Positions 23,571 to 37,100 of a DNA stretch of 64,000 bases are shown piece by piece. The number at the start of each line of letters is the position of its first letter. Position 1 is the stretch's first letter. The stretch is from Varroa destructor (lineage: Eukaryota; Arthropoda; Arachnida; Mesostigmata; Varroidae). The notes beneath the pieces were generated by a model. That model made no database searches. It was given only the letters and a program-made list of their open reading frames with translations, and had not been told where the DNA came from. The stretch covers positions 20,409,497 to 20,473,496 of the forward strand of contig NW_019211457.1 in assembly GCF_002443255.2 (NCBI RefSeq). Reading direction: 5' to 3'. The translations under genes were made by a program, and so were the position numbers.

Positions 23571-26500
23571 TTTCTCCTTTTGAATTTATTTGGCCTGGAG
23601 TAAACCAGCCGATTTTCGCCGACAAGTTTCCAGAATACTGGAGTATTTATAGATCGAATATGCGCGTATTTAGAAAATGATTTCAAAGTTCCCCAAATTC
23701 GCTTTTATCTTAATACATTAAAGTATATGCCAGTAATAGCTCCATATACAGCCACTACAGCCGAATATGTGTTGTTTTTAGTGCCTCAGCATACAAGATG
23801 TTCTACAGTAATGTTTATATAAGGGGTTGTATGTCTACATTTGTATTAATTAAAGCTATATACTGTAGACGAAAATTGCAAAGTATACCGATAGAAATCT
23901 TATGATGGTGATACATTATTTGGGCTGGCTTTGAAGTAACTTGTATAGGCACAAAAACTTATAACTGAATAACATTAAAAAGCATAAGGCAATGTTCTCC
24001 TTAAAAGGACAAACTTCAAAGAAGAAATTATATATTTAAGCAACGAATTTTTACCCTTTCATTGGTTGAGGCAAGTAGGAAAGAGCAAATTGGATTCTTG
24101 CAAACCAGTCGAAATTCACCGTTCCTAACCCTCTGTGGTGTGCTTAACTTTTTATGAATCCCCACGAGAAACGGTGATGTTACTGGCGTAGAAGATAGTG
24201 TTTTGTTTATGTTTCTTAAATAATAAGAGTGTTACAGACATGAGTTTGTGTTACATCTGACGTTTCGTCTTTCGCTCTGTTTGTGCACTCATTTCCACCT
24301 CTCTTTTTCCTCTACGATGCCGCCATAACTTGTGTATGCAACGTATGTAACGAAACAAGGTAACGAAGAGGCAGGAGGAGCTTCTACGTCTTCTCTATAT
24401 GCTAGATGCGGTGCGTTGTCCCACCGGCGAGTGAACGTTTGTCTGCATAGCAGCGTGTTTGCTCAAATTCAAATAGGGGCAGTTGCAGCTGTATAGACTA
24501 TAACTGCTTTTCCGCCACGACAACATAGCGAGTGTGTGATGGCCCTTTTGCTTGCTCACTTACTTCCTTGCTGACGCTGCCGGGGGCAAAACAAAACTTT
24601 GACCGGAAACACGTGTCGGCGCAGTGTGTGTGGTAAAATTTGAAACCGATAGAGTTACCCTCACAGAACGTACACTACATCAACAGGCAAACAAGATAGA
24701 AAAAGAGAGAAAGACAATAAGGGAATGCCGTGGCAAAATGAAGCTGAGGTAACATGATTTCGGGCAGCCATGACGCCGAGTCTACTATAAGCTCCATTGT
24801 AGCTTGAGCATTAACGGGCTGCAACAGTCATATCGAACTAACAGCAGCATCAATAATTATATGTCCTGTAAAGCTAGGATTTGAAACGATTAATACAGTC
24901 TGAGTGCGCCTTTCTGCAGAAAGACCACTTTGTGTACAGTCTTGAGCACTATTATCAAGAACGAGCGCTTAAATGCCATAGTTGTGTTTTTTCAATCATT
25001 CGTGCTGGTGTCTAATCACCATAAGAACGAACATTCAAATGTTGGCTTCATGGTAACGCATATGCTGCATCAGCGGGGGTGCTTGCTGCCCGGTCATCCA
25101 GGTCGCTACAGGGTCCGAGATGGTCGCTTGCAGCTTTTCGAGGTTAAAGCGCTCGGGACCACGGGAGGGTGTCGAACTGCGCTCCTCGAAGTACAACAAC
25201 AGCGCTTATTAAATTCCGTCAGTCTCTGTTGCTTTCCGAGACTCCGATATACCGAGATCGACGCAGCCACCATCACCGTCGCCGACACACAGACTGATAC
25301 ACAGAGCCTCTACCGGTCGACATGACCCCTCATCAGCCCCTATCTTTCTGCCTCTACACTCCTCGCCTCATGCTGGTGCTCTCCCGTAGCGGCTACAGCA
25401 GGAGCAGCAGCTATCAGGCCTGGCAAATTGGACTTGGCCTCCTTGAAATGCCTCACACTGTCGCCATACGGGTTCCACCGTCTGTGCTCTGACCTCTATC
25501 GACTCCTCAATATATTGGTGTAAGCCCCGGCGGTAAATTCTGGCGCTACCGCTGTCGCCTGCTGCCAACGTGTAGCAATTTTCGAAAATCTAAACCGCCT
25601 ACAATTCAACTTAGATCGAGTCATTTCCAAAAGCCGCCCTCTCTTCCGCCATTTTCCCCATCAGTTACAAATAGAATACGATCCTCGTTTCGAGCATATG
25701 ACAATAAAACGAAACGATGACTAAATGTAACAGAAAAAGATATAATCGCGTTACTTGCAACGGGCATAATAAGCACGTTAACGGTGCAATAGGACTGCTG
25801 ATTGTAAATGCCGACTGTGTATTAGAGCCCTCAGCTAGGACAACAGTACGGTGATCAATTCCCAATATTCATGCGTTATAAGACGATACTGGTCATCGTC
25901 TAACGTTTCTGTTTCTCGTACTTGGAACTTTATATATTTATACATATATTAGAGATTGACCTTTGCTTGATAATCAATGTTACGATAAATGTTTACATTA
26001 TTTATTTTTAAAAATGTTTGACCATTTTATTGACCTGAGCCAACCGTCTCTCAGGATGAGCATGAATTGAGCCATATAATACCAAACGAACTACGGCTTA
26101 CGCTAGACGGTTACAAATCATATGGCGCCAAATATATGTTGTCAAATCAATATTTGCATTATCTTAGTATAAATATTAATAAACACCCCTATTAGCGGTG
26201 CATGTCTAATAATTCGTATGCCATTAAGTAGTACGCATTCGACGATTAAGCAAAAATTCAATACTCATCGTTGGGCTAGTTGTTTCTGTTGGAAACCTAT
26301 GTAGAATCACATTTAAATCAAGTACACCTAAGGTGAAATTAGTACAATGTTCCTTCATATGAACCACTAGTTTCTAATATGTTTTGGTCGTTCTCTTTTT
26401 TATTGATAACGAATACACAAGTAGCAGAGCATATGAAAACTGGACGCCAACTGTTTCTGATAGATGAACTGGAAAAACACGCTCAGTTCGAAGTTGAACG

Positions 26501-28793
26501 CCTTTGAAACGTTGAAAAATCGTGTCCGTTCAGGATTCCTTGAGCATAGAAAAGGGCACGATCATAAAACAATGCCAACGGTGATCTTCCGCCCCTCACC
26601 ACTTCTCGAAACGTTTCCTACAATTAGCGTGGCCTCGACAATCTAAAGCCAACTTTTGTGAGTCCGTGTCAGCCGTATACACGCTTGTACAGCTCGAGCC
26701 AATAGCCCGTTAATAAGGCGGTTGGGTTAACCTTCTTTTGTTGTCTACTGGGCGGCCGCGTTGCTGTCGCCACTTCTCCCGAGACAGTCTCATCGACCCT
26801 AATGAATGATTCATTCGCCCAGACCATTTAGCGCCTTGCTTTATTCTCCCCTTTAACCATCTGCCCACGACTGCATCCAGCGGCAGTCGTGTATAGTGGG
26901 CGCTGTCGCTAGTGGCGGTTGTGTCCCCGCGCCTGCTTTATCGGCTTTACGGGTTGTGTCCCCCGCTCTCTTGTGCCCCCTGTACGAGCTTACCGTGCTA
27001 GCTTATTTCGTCTCTACCTTCTTTCTTCAGGTTGCAGTCCTCGGCCGGCACCAGCAAATGTTCTCTGTTTACGGATCAGCTTACGGTCAGCGCCATATAC
27101 AACATGAGCACATAAAGTCTAATATATATGATCTCATCAATGCATGGCATCGAAAATGCCGCAGTCGACGTTACCTTATAGAAACGACAACCACGACTAC
27201 AACCCTAGTAGGTATTAAGGTTCAAGCTTATGTCCTGTTTCCATACGCGCGTAGGGTCAGGCACAATGAGCATATCCGGGGTTAGGAGCCCAGAACAGAG
27301 CTAGAGCACAACGGGAGCATGGCCTCTAGCCGGTCGCTTGTGCTGGGTCATATCTAACTTCAAATTTTCCAACGCACTTTCGTACGTTCTTTCCTGTCGA
27401 CCTCTAACCGCACGCTTTGAGCAATGTGTTCGCCCTGGCTACGATTTGAATGTGCGGCGACGCGATCGGGGCACAGGTCCGTTTGTGAATTTCCGTTTCC
27501 GCTTTGCGTTCTCATAATTGGCAGACGGTGTATTTTTCAAATAAGCAGTCAGCGGTCGAAAACAGTCGACGGAAGAAAGATAACAACAATAACACCAAAC
27601 TCTGAACAGACTAAAGACTGACGCTTCCGTCATCTGAGCAGCAGAAGTCACAACCGACATTCGTTGCAGCGATTTGCACGAGGCACCTATTAGAGACCAC
27701 AAGTTTAGTAGCTAAAATTATTTAAGTAAACGCAAACTTTACTCATGTGCACCATTTAATAATTACTCAAAATCATGCGTTATTTTTCGTGAATACAGGT
27801 GCCTTTGCTAGATGTCCATCCTACAAGGCCCATATTACGGTACCTTTTTTATTTTGCTTCTTTTTTTTATTTAACCATGCATCGTGTTAGTGAAGTTTAT
27901 GACTGATCATTGTTTGCCTCCATTAGAAAAACATGCAGACATTAAATTTGCAATTAATTAAAAATGCCGTCAAAATATGGGTATTTTTTCGCGTTAGTCG
28001 TTCTTACCAAGCATAGATTGGTAACATTGCAATTAATGGTCAATTTATTTCTGCAATCCGCACCTTCCAATAACAATGATAATACATTTTCTGTTGTCCG
28101 TTCGGGTGGGTAGTAAGTAGGATAAAATATTTCATCGCGCTGGCCGCGTTGCAAATCCATAGTAGACACAACCGTATTTTTTTGTCTGTAGGTTGACACA
28201 GCGTTACTTCGTCGCCCAGTCGGTTACGAGGTTCTTTCAAGTCTTTAGACCACACGTTGAGGGCATGCGAGCTAAAGAAGGAGGAAGAAAAGTGGAGACG
28301 AGAGATAGCAGTAGGCCAGCTGGCCAATGCCTCGAGTAAATCGAGCTGCATGAGTCTGGGTAATGGGGACGCACGTCTGCAAAGTTTTGTTTGTTATTGC
28401 CGGTTCTGCAGTCCTGCTGGTTCTGCCAGGTCCCACCTCCGATGCGGTTCGGTCACCCCTTTCTTCAGGCCTTTTTGAGCCTTTCGCAACTGAATTCCCA
28501 TGATCGCGAGCACGAGGGAGGAAAGGCAAAGAGATGCGCGCTCTTCTAACAGAGACCAACGATAACGACCGAAACGGCTGCCGCGATAGCAATGCGGCCA
28601 GCAATGACAAACGGGTCACAACGGCTTGGGCAGGACCCTACAGTGTCCCCAAGTGGCCTCGCCCTTATTCCCCCATCTCCTGAATAGCATAATCAGATTA
28701 GCAACAGGGATGAAGAGGAGGCTGTGGGAGGATCGGGAGTGAGCAGTTTGTAGCTGCAGCAGCAGCAGCGAGGGTGGTAGCAGCAGGAACCAA
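23571..28793. other. Unassigned stretch with GC-richer blocks
   Basis: AT-rich from 23.6 to 24.2 kb, then alternating with GC-richer blocks (24.25-25.65 kb and 26.65-27.7 kb). Open frames of 60-131 codons occur on overlapping frames of both strands, with no domain I recognise. The largest are 24930-25325 and 26896-27285 (plus). Nothing supports a gene call. Confidence 0.4.
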
Positions 28794-28955
28794 ATGGACA
28801 ACGCGCCCGCCGCACTTACAGGGTTGGCTGCTCGTGTTGCCGAAATTTTAGTTGGCCCATGTCAATGGAGCAGAAAACAGCAACACTCGTGTGCCCATAG
28901 AACCTTCCATGTGTCGCCTGGGTACACAGAGACAACGGCAGTGCTTAGCAAGCCG
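28794..28955 (+). other. Weak candidate first coding exon
   Basis: An ATG in the context CCAAATGG opens 54 codons with a mostly hydrophilic, cysteine-containing product and ends exactly at a consensus-like donor, CCG followed by GTGAGT. A CAG-rich run lies just upstream. There is no homology I can name and no downstream exon identified, so chance is likely. Confidence 0.12.
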
Positions 28956-31007
28956 GTGAGTGAAAAGTTACGGGGCGTAGCGTTAGGCAGTCTCGAATAA
29001 TATCAAGTGCGTTTCGCTTCGATCGAATGCTGAGGGCCGCTGCGTAGCAGCGTTGAACGACTGATGATACTACCTGTTTTCGTTGTGAACGGACATCTCC
29101 ATCTAAAAGAGTAATTGATCCTTTATAGCGCATTACTGCAGATATTATTGCTTGCTCACCAACCGTTACAAAGTTACGTAACCTTGATTTGCCTAAATCT
29201 ATTTTTCAGTTCTAATCAAGTCTTTGCCTACCTTTTTTTTTTAATTGAATATGGAATTATATTTACTTCCCTTACCACTGAAAACTGTGGTCAGCGTTAA
29301 CTCAAAACGCAGAAGCCTGAGGCGAACAATTTAAGAGCAAACGACGTTTTCCGTGCACGAACATTTGACATGTCTCAATACCAATGCCCTCAATAAACGC
29401 CCATTGACCGCAGCGCTATATGAAGTATTCCGAATAGTACCTTAATGTATCGTGATAACACATATAATCTGTAGACGCAAGTTCCATGGCAGGTGGCAGT
29501 TATCTCTCATATGATTAACAGTTGTTAATATAATACTAAGTGATTTAACCAAAAAAATAGCGAACGGTCGTAGTTCCGAATCCTCAAAGCGTTTTTTTAT
29601 ACGTACTACATACATCCCGTCGAAAAATGTTCGGATTATTGAGCTAACTGGACTAAGTGTCAGTTAAATCACAAACGACAATTTGTGCAGCAGATTAAAT
29701 TGCTTTGAAACGCATGATTCTTTGTAATCACGCTTTCTTTTATATAGAGCAAAAGTATTACTACTGTTCATATCGTTGTGTGAAATCGAGCTTCAATTGA
29801 GGTTGTGTTTTTTTCTGCTGGGAAACTAAAGGATATTGCATGTGATACAGATGAAATTCAGACCCCAGAACTTAGCCAAAGATCGAGCTAATGGCTACCC
29901 TTATGCAGTGTTCAATTCCTAACTAAACTGAGAGGCTGGCACTTTCTTTTATTATCAAGATAAAACTCGATGACCGTACGAAACCCTATATGAGACAGCA
30001 TGGCGACGGGCGTCGTGCTGGTAACACAGGTTTTAACTCGCTAGCGTATGGTGGTGATTGCCTATTGGCTTATAAGAATGCGGAACGTTGAATAGCTGGT
30101 GAGGAGAGGAAGATAGCCCAAAGGAAATGGAGCCTAGCTATTCTCGAAGAGAACACCTTTTCAATCGAGTGCGTCAATAGACTTCGTCTCGTACTTTTCC
30201 GCCCCTGAGGTTGTTCCAGTGGCAAGCCCATAACCGACAAATGCCACATAACCCGACTCACAGCCTCAACACTGTCAGCGGCAGGTGGTCGAGTGGCAGT
30301 TTTGCTTTGTGATTACCATGAGAATAGGATGCTGTGGACACGAGTTGCTTACACGTTATACGATTGACTGACAACGAGACCGACAGCAACAACGATCACA
30401 TGTGCCTTGAGCTGTCCACTCATTGTTGCTCCGCTCAAGGTGCCATGCAGTGCGAAAAATTGCCAAGTCGATGTCACCTTTTATGTAGCATGAAGCAAGT
30501 ATACCCAACTATTTGCGCATAGAGCTTTATGTTATATAACCATCTGGCCAGAGTGAAGCTATATAGTGTAAAGAAATTATTAAAATTGTGTTATATTTAC
30601 AAGCTGAACGTACACGAACTTTAATGTTCACAAATGAGTAGTTTGAAAATTGAGTCGGAAGAGAGAACTCGTATTTTTATGGGAGAAAGGAAAAGGGCAA
30701 AAGTCACTGCGTAATCTCTAATAGACAATGGTTGTTTTTGTTTTTTTTTTAAATACTAATTCGACTTATTGACAAAATGGACTTCATCATCAACGTGTCA
30801 ATTCTCAAGTAAGCGACAGTACTGACCATAACGCTTAAATGATTTCTTAAAATGACTTTAAATAGTGATATAACTATTTCAGAATCAAAATACGGACAAA
30901 ATTTTAAAACGAGAGCATGGCGCTGAGACTAGACTATGACAGCAGAAATGTTAATTTTTGGAAAAGTCTACAATATACAATTGTAGTGCAGTTGGCGTGC
31001 ACGAAGG

Positions 31008-31021
31008 TATATATATATATA
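31008..31021. repeat. TA microsatellite
   Basis: About six TA units. The flanks carry a partly duplicated GTTGGCGTGC / ATTGGCGTGC motif roughly 45 bases apart. Confidence 0.7.
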
Positions 31022-31099
31022 ATACGTCAATGTATCCAATTGGCGTGCGTCAATCTTGAATCGGAAGACCGAATACACCGATACATAAAGGACGACAAG

Positions 31100-31117
31100 T
31101 GGACGGACGGACGGACG
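31100..31117. repeat. GGAC tetranucleotide repeat
   Basis: Four consecutive GGAC-type units (GTGGACGGACGGACGGACGG). Confidence 0.8.
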
Positions 31118-34100
31118 GGCCGTTAGAACCGGTCGATTCCCTCAAAGTAGTTGTATTTCTCCGTCTCAATTATGCAAATGTCATCAAAAATGCTGCCTCA
31201 TAACGGGAAGTGTGGATTGTATTGGAGCAGAGAGCGTTAGAAGGTACGGGACTTAACAAGCGTGGTGGCTTAAGGTTCCTGCCACCACTGCTATCGATTC
31301 AAGGAAGAAGTTCGAGCATTCCTTGTGTCGAAAGGCGGTAAACTCCATCGCGCCTCTCCGCTTAAGGTTGGGGTGCCCATGCTAAACACCGTATGGCTGT
31401 CACATACGTATGCTGTTTTCCCCACATGTGGCCCGTCCCATAGGATAATTCCCACTCCCTTGTCCACCCTCATTTTCGGTCCACAACCTTAAGGAGGAAT
31501 GGTATGAGAGTGACACACTATCCCGGAAAAAACTTATGGACGTACGAACCTCTAAACAACCAAGCGAACTGGCCAGGTTTGCCCGCTAGACTACCGCTCC
31601 CTGTTCGTCCGACAAGCAGCGTTCGTGGTACGAATGTCTAAGATGGTTTAGTTACGTGATCCTATGATGCAGTTTACCGTGTTGCCCCTTTGCTGTGTTA
31701 TGATTAGGCCACATCGTGTTGGCCGTATGACTGACGGGCAGATGGGGAAAGCATGCAATGGATAGTGCTCCGTGTCTCGCATATGCAGAACGCACAAATA
31801 CTCATTGCTCGCACACATTGACATTGTATTGCATACTGATCACTTCAACAGCGCAACCTGAAAGAACGCTAGAGCAAGAAGCGGGGAATGAGTGTTGTCG
31901 CAAAGGAATAGGCATACTGAAGGTCTACCCCGAAGGCAGTTCAACAAAGCTTGAGGGAAAAGTCGAAGGGGGGCGGAACCCGTGCCAGCGGAGCGAATGC
32001 GACATCTCATAGAGTTACACTTGTCATCATATGCAACCGCAACTTTGCCAAGAAGCCAATAGCTGAATCTTACCCTATGGGGAAAAAAGATACGGAGTGC
32101 AGTGTCGGCTTCGTCTAGGCGTCGCGGAACATGCGTGCGGCTTGGTGCCGAGTTGAAACATTGTCCGATTGTATCAATAAAATGGTCGGAGAATCGGAGC
32201 AGCATACACATTACGAGCTGTGACCTAGTTGAATTCTGTGTGATCTATCTAAGTGCGTAGATTTTTCTTAGTAAAGAATATGTGAATTTAGAAAGGACTA
32301 AGTAGACGAGGCTATGAAGACATAAGAAAAGGTTGTTGTATTTACATAGCTGGGCGATGTTCGAAAAAGGGCGCCATACTCATAAATTGCAGGCAACTTC
32401 AACAAACGTCGAAAGTAAGGAGTAAAAACTGAATGCCTTGAATGATATTTATTTCATAACTATATTTCAAACGCCAACAAACTTATACAATCGACAAATA
32501 TATTTGTGACCACGGGCGATCGATGTCTTCGGTGGGTGAAGTCGGAAGCAGCTTTTTCTTGTTTGACTCAAAGCTGTACTGCGTAAGTGAAATTCGATTC
32601 GAAACTTAATATAGATAGTGAGAAAAAGCTAACACATTGCTTGGATTCAGCTAGTTAATAAGCTCCTTAAAGTTACTTGATCATTACTGTTACCATAGGA
32701 AAATGTGTTACATTGGAATAGAAATTTACTTACTGTAGAGCCAATTACAGACTTCTAGACATAGGCGTCACAACATGCACTCTCGCTAGTCGTGCCATTC
32801 TAGCTTGCTATTAAAATATATCACGCTTAGCGTGACAGCTAGCACTGCTTCGAAATTTTCACATAAAATTCTACGGAAGTGTTGCACATGCATCAAGGTC
32901 GCTAAGTTGACACTGTTCGATTTTAATGTACACGTTTATAGTACTCAGCATTAAGATAGAGCCTTATCTCAAAGTAACAAAATAAGGAGATCTGGCTTGT
33001 TCACGTACTCCGCGTGCCTGTTCGACTGCGGCACGTGAGAAGGGCCATGAGTGATGTGTATCTATGGACGCTTGGCATGTACTGAAGGAATGGTCGGAAA
33101 AGAAGAATGATGCGATTTAAGAATGGAACATTTCTGCCGGTCAGAGTGAAAGTACACAGAAAAGAAGGTAGTATATGAGAGTGGGAGGGAGAGAGAATGC
33201 CGTTTTATATGCCCCCAATTTGCGAAATCCCGGTAAGAAATCGCCGTTGCCCAGAAATTTCCCGGCTTCATCCCTTTTGCGTGAGTTACCCTCGGTGCCC
33301 AACTCAGAAAGTTCTGAGTGAAGCCAAGTCGGTGGGAGGCTATCACGTGCTGCTAAGTCCATAGCTCTGACTGAAGGGGGTGCAGTGACAACCGTGGATG
33401 GGCAAAATGGCTTCTCCTTCTCTTCTGCCGCCCCATGCTACGACCGTTGTCGCGCCGCCTAGCTGGCTTCATGCTTTCTTGCAAACTGCGTCCTCAAATC
33501 ACCCCGGCGAAGCAAACAGGAGGTACTGCGGGAAAACAGTCGCTCAGGCCATTTCAAGCAAAGCTCAGTTCAGCGGGGGAATGTTAGGAGCACCGAAACG
33601 ACATGAACGAGGCTCAGTAGCATCGTCGTTTCATCGTAGTTTCGCTTTAGAGAGCCAAAGAAGGAGAAACGAGGGGAGAGGGGGGTTTAAAGAGAGACTC
33701 TGGCTGACTTTCATATTCGACCCCTTATCCCTACACAAATGGCCGTTGAGTTGGTGCTACGGGTAGCACTGGCGAATTGTAGACAGGGAAAAATAAGGGG
33801 CTAAACGAGGGATGCGTTTTTCCTCAATTTTTTTAAGACTAAGGAGCGGCTGAAGTCCGGCGTTTTCTTTTGGATAGGTTGAGGATATAGACGGACGGGC
33901 CAACGGGGAAAGACGCTATGATGTTCGGAAAAGAAGACTCCGCAAGCCGGTCGACTATCGTGAAAAATGGCCAGGGTGACTTGGTTAGATACGGAAGCAT
34001 GTGACGTATGAAGCGAAGGAAAAAGCTAGAGCTAAAGAACGAACAAGAATGAGCGGAGAAAAATAGTGCCAGGAAGACTGGACCTCCGATCTTCAGAAAC

Positions 34101-37100
34101 GAGCCCAGGAAGGACCGAGTAGAGCGAACCGCTTCGACGTGAAAGACCCCTAATCAGAGAAGGCGATTTTATCCATTTGAGAAAGGCATGACCGAGTGGA
34201 AGATCACTGGTCCACCGACGGCAGCGCGGCCGATCGATATGGAAGACGGCTCCTGGAGAGGAACCATAGAAGAAGAGGAATAGAAGATAGAAAGAGAAGA
34301 AAGCTGCTATAACCGTACGAAAAAGATATCCCATCACTGTTACTACGCCAAATTCCATACATACACACTCAACGATAGATATACACTCGACACTTGCGCT
34401 CATACTTCCTTACAGTAAGCAGGCAGGACCATGTATGAAGGAGAAGCGAGCAAAAAAGTGTGCCTCCCTTCAAATTACACGTTAGATGTGCAGCCAGTCG
34501 CATCGCAAGAGTAGGATGAGCCAGGAGCAAGAATACAAAACTGCTGCTTGCTGACTCCTCTTTAGCCATGCCCTGTTCACGGTGTAACCAGTCACCCCGT
34601 CTCCCCGCAGTGCTCTCCCATTTCTATCACCCACTTTCCTCGTAAGACTATTTTTCTCCTTGTGTCCTTCCGGGTCTTGCGCAGGACTCCAAGCTTACCG
34701 CCAGAGAGTCCGTCAGCTTGTCTTCGTCAGCCTTCTTCGCATTTTCGTCTCCCTTTTTGAAAAGGCCGCTTCAGAAGCGGGAGCACTCTCGACCATCCGG
34801 CACCTTCAATACTTTCCGACTACAATCAAATGTGAGCACTGAAGAGAAAAAAACCTGAAAAAAAAACCTTGTGTTCCCTATTGAGTTTGGGTCTTCCGGT
34901 TTACTCAGCATCCAGAATCGTTCTCTCCCTCTCAACACCATCTTTTACAATGGCGCACCTACCCGTGCTTTCCAGCCACAACGTCCCCAAGAAAGATTCA
35001 TCATTGGAGGTGGCTGTCAACTATCTCTATAAGGATTTTCCGTGGCACCTCCCAATCCAACCCCATTTGCCTCCCTTTTACCTTTTCCTCACTATAATCA
35101 CCTCCTGCGGCCGCTGCTGAAGTCTTTCATCTGAGTTCTCTACCTATACGTCCTTCTTCTTCGCATATACTACCGAACTCCCTGTGTCATCGTTGCCATT
35201 CATATTTTCTTAACTTCGGGAGATCTTTTCAGTTGCACACGGTAATGCACATACTGCCGCACGTGACTGTTGTATTCTGTTTTTCTACGGCACGGACGAG
35301 CATCGCAAAGAGAGAGAAGCATAAAAGCTTGAGAAGTTCGACGAACTCCAATTTCAACGCGGTCTCTTATCTATGAGGCAGAAAATTTATTATCTGATAT
35401 GTACATTATTCAAAATCAAGATCGTTTCGTTCAGTAGATTTCTCATTTATTTTTTCGATGGGCTTTTAAATAGCTACGTCTAAGGATGACCGTATTTCAA
35501 GTAAATCGTCAACCGCCGTCAGCTAATCAATAATTCATCATTGTCGTGGGCTCATTTGAATCTGGCAAAATTCTTAACAGTCTCGTCAGCAGTTTAAAAG
35601 ATGTTACTGGGATAAGAAATGTACTGCTGTGGGCTATATACAATAAGGTCGCTAGCCTGGGCGTGTCATTTGGCACAGTGATCACTTTTAACTAGTCAAG
35701 CGGCCGACCCATAGTTGTTAGTTGTCGTTTTATATAACGCAAATCTAGCGTCAGGTTCTTATCTACCACCTCGTGTAGCGTCGACACTAGGTCCTGCTGC
35801 AGCTGCTAGCGAAAGTCCTGCCAGGCGCAAACTGAAATGAAGGGACAAAGACCAGAACGCGCGGGAACGCCATATTACACACCTTTACCGGCCGCTACCG
35901 AAGTTTCGAAGTACAGGAAGGTTTTAGGGGCATGCGAGTGGCGGCAACGGTGGCGACGACAACGGGGACGAGGATAGGAAAGAAGGAACCGAGGTGTTGT
36001 CGGTATAAAGAGAAACAGTGTTAGCGATGGAAGTGGGCAGAGAGGGAGGAAAATAGTGTCGTTATAGTAGCACTAGTAGTTAGTGGTGGTAGTAGGGGGT
36101 TGTTGCCTTGCGACAAGAACTTAAGGGGCAGCCGCGGCGCCTCCGAAGCTTCGTTGAAGTTTGCTGATGAACGTAGCCAAGCCTCTGCAGACAGTGACTC
36201 TTACTTGACACCCCGCCCAGCTGCTTGTAGGTTGGCTGGATCGTTACGCGTTAGTTGGCGAGGTGAAGGAAAGACGTGGAGGAACGAGACTCCAGCCGAC
36301 ATGGGAGCTAGCTTATAGAGAGATCTTTTTGTGGCTAGCACGACGCGACGCCAACATCTGCCTTAATTCTGCTCTCACCAGTGGCTATACTGAGATGGCT
36401 CGCAGTCTAGTGAGAGAACAGGAAAGGGTAACATGCCAAAGCATAATGCTAGTGAAGGTGCAAGCATAGTTATTGCATGTCGTCCATGAATGACTAGATT
36501 TTAAACCTTCTACCACTCAAGATGATAGGAAAGCAATTTGAGATATCTATTATAGTCACGGAACATATAAATATTGCATATGGTCAAATAGTAATATTAT
36601 TATGACTGCTAATTCTTTTTTTGATGTAGCCATATTTATTTTTTTCTGCACAGGTTTGTTATGATATTTCAAACACAAGGAATTTCAGATTATTTAACAT
36701 TGTAAGAAAGATTTCGACAAAGATGGAGTGTGACGACGAGTGCAGGTAAATAGTACGCCACGCTCTAGTGTGGTACGTTTAACGCATGTTTCAGTTGGTC
36801 CAGATGTAACGTATGCAAATGTCAATGCATGCTTTTCTCACCGTAAATATAATGCATAGAATTCTTCTTTCAGAGTAACTTTTTGTCAGTTCCAATTGCC
36901 CACTCTGTACATACAACCTGCTTCAGAATGATTTCCGTGAACACACGTCAACACCGTTGTTTTATCTTTGGTGCGCTCACCACCGCAATTATCACCAGTG
37001 GACCTCAGAAGCCCTTTCCTAAAAGCCTTGGAAGTATGTGCGGGTTATTTGTATGCGTGCCACCATGCTGTGGGCTGGCCACGAAACGACATTAATGTTT

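Noticed and set aside
30285..30320. GGTGGTCGAGTGGCAG, similar to a tRNA A box and D arm
   Set aside because: No B box or T arm follows within 100 bases.
33398..33766. 122-codon plus-strand frame starting with two nearby ATGs
   Set aside because: Open frames are frequent on several frames in this GC-richer domain, and no domain or splice support was found.
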